Positions 60,425-64,000 of a DNA stretch of 64,000 bases are shown here, piece after piece. A model generated the notes under the pieces. That model ran no database searches. It had not been told where the DNA came from and worked only from the letters and a program-made list of their open reading frames with translations. This DNA comes from Cricetomys ansorgei. Lineage: Eukaryota > Chordata > Mammalia > Rodentia > Nesomyidae. Made by a program: the position numbers and the translations under genes. The DNA lies in NCBI GenBank assembly GCA_026225945.1, contig JAMJFZ010000107.1, positions 51,065,001 through 51,129,000 of the forward strand. The letters run 5' to 3'. Positions within the stretch are counted from its first letter, which is position 1. Every line of letters starts with the position of its first letter.

Positions 60425-60840
60425 AAAGGGTGCTATATTAGTCTGTTTTCTGTTGCTTCAACACATTAGTAAAGACTAAGTAAATTATAAAGAATCTGTT
60501 TTGGTTCACATTTCTGGTTCAAGACTCATGGCACGCATCTGGTGATGGCTTTCTTGCTGACAGAGTCAAAAAATGATGTGAACAATCAAATGGTAAAACA
60601 GGGTGCATGCCTGTATGTCTATTTCTTGTTTTCTTTCTTAAACAGATAGGAGGATTTCAGTAACGAGGTTTCACTCCGATGGAATGGCCTTATCTAGCTT
60701 CAATCACCTCTGAGTGATTAGCTTAAATTTCTAAACATCAGGATTAGATTAAATTTCCATCCTCTGGATATCACACAATGGGGGTGAAATTCCAACATGA
60801 GTTTGGAAGCCACGAGCCACACTCAAACCACAGTATGTCC
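60425..60840 (-). mobile_element. Old MaLR-type LTR (antisense)
   Basis: The left end TATATTAGTCTGTTTTCTGT is the reverse complement of the conserved 3' terminus of this LTR class, followed by AAATTATAAAGAATCTGTTT, GGTTCACATTTCTGGTTCAA and CATCTGGTGATGGCTTTCTT. Confidence 0.65.
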
Positions 60841-61394
60841 AGAAACAGAACAGTTTACTCAATGGGAACCCACTTAAAGCATTCATTCACTTAAAGCTGG
60901 GACCACAGGGTTCTCTGGTGTATGTAGTAAAGTCCCCAAAAGGCTTCAGTCGATTTGCATGTTTTTAGTCTTCCAAGTGATAAGGAAAGAGTTGGGGAAA
61001 CAACTCAGGGTCCTGGCAAAGCTTACCTGACAGAATTGCCTAGAAACCAGGGTTTGTGCTTTGTTCTTTCTCTTCTCCCCGAAGGGCAGTGGTTTGGGGG
61101 AGTGAAGAAGGGCAAGGTTCTCCCAGTCACATCCAGGAATCACCATGGCTCTGAGATTCTGGTGCTGTCAAACACGCCATTTCCAGGTCACCTGTGCTGA
61201 GATATTTTATGGTCACCAAATTAGCCGTCTTTAGGTGTTAGGGTTTTATGATTTATTTAAAGTGGAATCACTCTTCTTAGGCATTATACTCTGAGAATTT
61301 ACACAATCTAAGACAGACATGGACCTACCACAGTCAAGATACCCCCAAATTTCTCTCCTTTGTTGTCATCCCTTCTAGCCATCCATCACACACC

Positions 61395-61680
61395 CATGAA
61401 CATTATGGTCTGTTTCTGTCTAGATAGCTTTGCCTTTTCCTGGAAGTTATACAAACAGGACCACACAGTACCTAGCACTTCAGGCTAGGCTTCTTACATT
61501 ACCCATAACACTTCGGAGACTTATTCACATTGTTCTACAATGCAGCAGTTTTCAAATTTTTTTATTGCTAAGTAGTTTTCTACATGGGAACCGACTAAAA
61601 TTCATTTATAAGTTGATGGATATTTGGGCTACTTCTCATGTTTGGTAGTTTTAAATAAGGCTCATTAAAAATTCTTTTTC
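61395..61680 (-). mobile_element. Old LINE-1 3' fragment (antisense)
   Basis: TATACAAACAGGACCACACA, TTATTGCTAAGTAGTTTTCT and TAAGTTGATGGATATTTGGG are recognisable reverse-complement L1 3' landmarks. Confidence 0.7.
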
Positions 61681-62564
61681 CTTTATTTTTTTCCTTTTTA
61701 ACCTAACTCTCCCCAGGCCCAGCAACTTATGACTTATTTATACAGCAATTTCACTTTCAATTTGGTGTGAAATAAAAGAACTGTCCTTTGCCTTTTATTT
61801 GAAACATATATTCCGAAATATGACTCTAAGCAGAGCAAGCTGGTCATGGCACTCTTTCACAGACATTCCAATAGGCAACATTGTCTCTGCACCTGTCCTT
61901 CCGGGGCTGAGTCTCTCCATGTGGAGAAGAGCACACCACTTCCTGTCCATATCTACACCAGCAAGGAGAGCACCAACCATAGGTACAAAGATTGGAGCAG
62001 CCACAGTGTGCGCTCCTGCAGTGCCTTTTGCAACAGAGCTTATGCAAACAATTGTATGCAAAAGGTCTTTAAACTTTTCCCATAGGAAATTGGGAGCCGA
62101 ACTTCAGTGCTTTAAACTCGTGTTTCATTTTGAAAATTACCTACCAGAGTAAGAAGAAAAATACATATGAAGACATCAAAGGGCTAAGATCAGTAGGTGC
62201 TGAGTTACAGTACTGCGTGCGCCTAAAAGAGGAATTTGTCTCACATACATTTGCCTCGGGCATAAGAGTGTTGCAACATGCCGTGGTATCACCCTGTAAA
62301 AGTATTACAGTTAACCTGTTTTTCTCTCTCCAGCATCTTTCTCCTCTAAGAGAAACTTGGGGGATGGATGCTGAGGGAAATGAAGGGTGTAAGAAGAAGG
62401 GAAATGGGAGGAGAGGACCCAGGAGGAAGTAGAAAACATGGACGATTATATAGGACCTTGTATCTTAGAATCTCAAAAGTTGTTTTCAAAGACTCATTTT
62501 GATATTACATGATCGTCAGGATGTGGGAAACTGAGTAGAAACTGGAATGAGTTATTATGAACCG

Positions 62565-63075
62565 TACTGTGGTGATTAATTTTATGTGTCAACTTGGCTG
62601 AATTGAATCCTGGGGTGCCTAGGTATGTGGTCAATCATTGTTCTGGGTGTTCCTGTGAAGGTGTTTCTTAGATAAGATAGAATAAAGATTATCCTTCAGA
62701 TGTGGGTGGGTCTTGTTCAGGTACTTGAAGCCTTAGTAGATCAAGTAGTTAGCTTCCTTGAGCAGGGGATTCTGCCAACAGATGACCTTTGGACCTGAGC
62801 AACAGTTCCCTGTGTCTCTAGCCTGCTGGTCTACCCTGAAGATCTTGGATTTACCTAGCCTCCAAATCTTCAAAACGGCATATGATGATTCTCTAATGAA
62901 CCCCCTTCTTTTCCCTTCCCTTCCCTTCCCTCCCCTCCCCTTTGCTTCTCTTTCCTCTCTTCTCTTTTCTTCTTTCCTCCTCTTCTTCCTCTTCCTCCTC
63001 ACGTCTGTCTCTGTCTCTTCTCCCCTTCCATGATCTCTGTGAGTTATACACACACAGCCACATACTCCTTCCTGA
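62565..63075 (+). mobile_element. Old interspersed repeat, class uncertain, with pyrimidine insert
   Basis: TGATTAATTTTATGTGTCAA, CTTGGCTGAATTGAATCCTG, GTTCTGGGTGTTCCTGTGAA and GTCTACCCTGAAGATCTTGG match a common mammalian repeat that I know by sight but cannot assign with certainty. A CCCTT/CTTCC-rich tract (62898-63020) interrupts its end. Confidence 0.5.
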
Positions 63076-64000
63076 AGAATCACATTCCGGATAATATTAA
63101 GGACTATCTATCCAGTCATTTCTTCTCCATCTCTTTCATAATATCTGTCTAAGCAAGCCTCAGAACCTCAGCGTTGCATTTTCTATCCAAGAACATGCTG
63201 GCTCTTGAAGCAGCTACTGTCAATTTCAGACATCCCTAATATTTCAACCTAGTGTCCTACTTTGTTTGCTTCAATAGCGAGTTTGCTCTAATTCCAAATG
63301 TCTTCTATACTTTAGAACAACTTTGTTCCCTAGGACTTCAGAGGCTATTTGTACACAGATGTACATTCAATTTGCTCAATTCATCTTACTTTGAATGATC
63401 TATGTGGCAGTGGGATTATGAACCATTAACCAGATTTTTTTATTCTTCTTTGTATGTGTATGCTAGTGTCCATTTCATTTCCTTGAACCCTTTACCCTTC
63501 TTCCATAAATCGCCTAGGACATTAATGCCTCTTGCCCCAAGGGCATAAAAGAACCAGGATGTAGAGGACAGAGTCAACTCTGTGCCTGATGGATCAGGGA
63601 CAGAGCAGAAAAAGCATGACATTGGCAGGAACTGCCAGGATGGCAAAGAGCAACAACACACTGGCCCCTGTGTATGGGATGTGCATTGCTATACAGTGTG
63701 ATGACCCTTCAGGGATGAAGATGGATCCCTTGTTCTGGATGAAGCCCAGATCCCACAGTGGTTCAAGAAAAAGAGCCTGGAATGAATCAGATTAATTCTC
63801 TTCCACTGAGAGAGTAGAGGAGCATGAAACATAATTTTAAGTGAGTTTACAGAAAAATCTACTAATAGCTCTTTTTTAACAGAATTTTCAGAATGGGCTG
63901 CCTCAGCTCTGCTCCGCCCTAGAAAGATACTACCAAAATGACTCTTCTCTTTGAGAATGGTCCTGTTCCTGGAAGAGACAACATACATAGTAGAAAATCA

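Larger units (their letters stand above)
50030..64000. other. Region upstream of Prag1, no gene recognised
   Basis: About 14 kb beyond the promoter. It holds a MaLR LTR (54175), a split LINE-1 with a nested URR1 (55425-56065), a G-rich tract (56588-56770), SINEs (57655-58450), a (CA)n repeat, and LTR and LINE remnants (60425-61680, 62565-63075). The stretches 50030-54170, 58460-59520, 59580-60420 and 63080-64000 show nothing I can name. Their frames are short, unrelated to known families and without convincing splice structure. Distal regulatory elements for Prag1 may lie here but cannot be read out. Confidence 0.7.

Noticed and set aside
63440..63800. Overlapping frames near the right edge, some Cys-containing
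   Set aside because: Considered as a small secreted-protein pseudogene, but I could match no family, and stops interrupt the best frame. Not reported as a gene.
1..64000. Possible CRISPR array, tRNA or other RNA genes
   Set aside because: Tandem repeats here are microsatellites or the 70-bp minisatellite. tRNA-like segments are all SINE heads with degraded or fused bodies, and no other RNA gene fold was recognised.

Overview
The window is nuclear DNA from a muroid rodent. It carries most of one gene, Prag1 (pragmin / SGK223, also called NACK), on the minus strand. The proteins encoded by four exons match the PRAG1 family along their length. The repeats (B1, B2/B3-like, ID-like and composite B4/RSINE-like SINEs, MaLR LTRs, URR1 DNA transposons) are those of a mouse/rat/hamster-type genome. 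The Prag1 residues differ in places from the mouse and rat proteins as I recall them, so a cricetid (hamster, vole, Peromyscus) is more likely than Mus or Rattus. That last point is inference.

Layout, right to left in the direction of transcription: non-coding DNA upstream of the gene with old repeats (about 50,030-64,000); a CpG island and promoter with a probable non-coding exon 1 ending at a strong donor at 49,561; a 4.5-kb first intron; coding exon 2 (44,744-45,071, ATG at 45,034); a 2.6-kb intron; the large exon 3 (40,354-42,161); a 25.6-kb intron; exon 4 (14,564-14,721); a 10.5-kb intron; exon 5 (3,312-4,069); and at least 3.3 kb of the next intron. The reading frame is continuous through all four coding exons: 3,015 nt, 1,005 codons. 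It stops exactly after the beta-3 lysine codon of the pseudokinase domain. The rest of that domain and the 3'UTR lie beyond the left edge.

The part of PRAG1 seen here contains the N-terminal Cys motif shared with PEAK1, a long disordered Ser/Pro-rich scaffold with an EPIYA tyrosine motif (Csk SH2 docking in the characterised orthologue) and other Tyr sites, a polyproline stretch, the N-terminal helix of the dimerisation (SHED) module, and the start of the pseudokinase N-lobe. No second protein-coding gene, RNA gene or CRISPR array is supported.

Points worth a second look: the 13-residue N-terminal extension annotated in other PRAG1 orthologues is broken here; a different upstream ATG in exon 1 is open and in frame with the normal start; the exon 5 acceptor uses a pure T15 tract facing an upstream A20 run; exon 5 has two possible donors 4 nt apart; there is a four-copy 70-bp minisatellite in intron 4, a URR1 copy with a near-perfect 8-bp target duplication, a URR1 nested in an old LINE, and a G-quadruplex-prone tract upstream of the gene. 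I saw no clear evidence of an undescribed system. These are locus-scale oddities.
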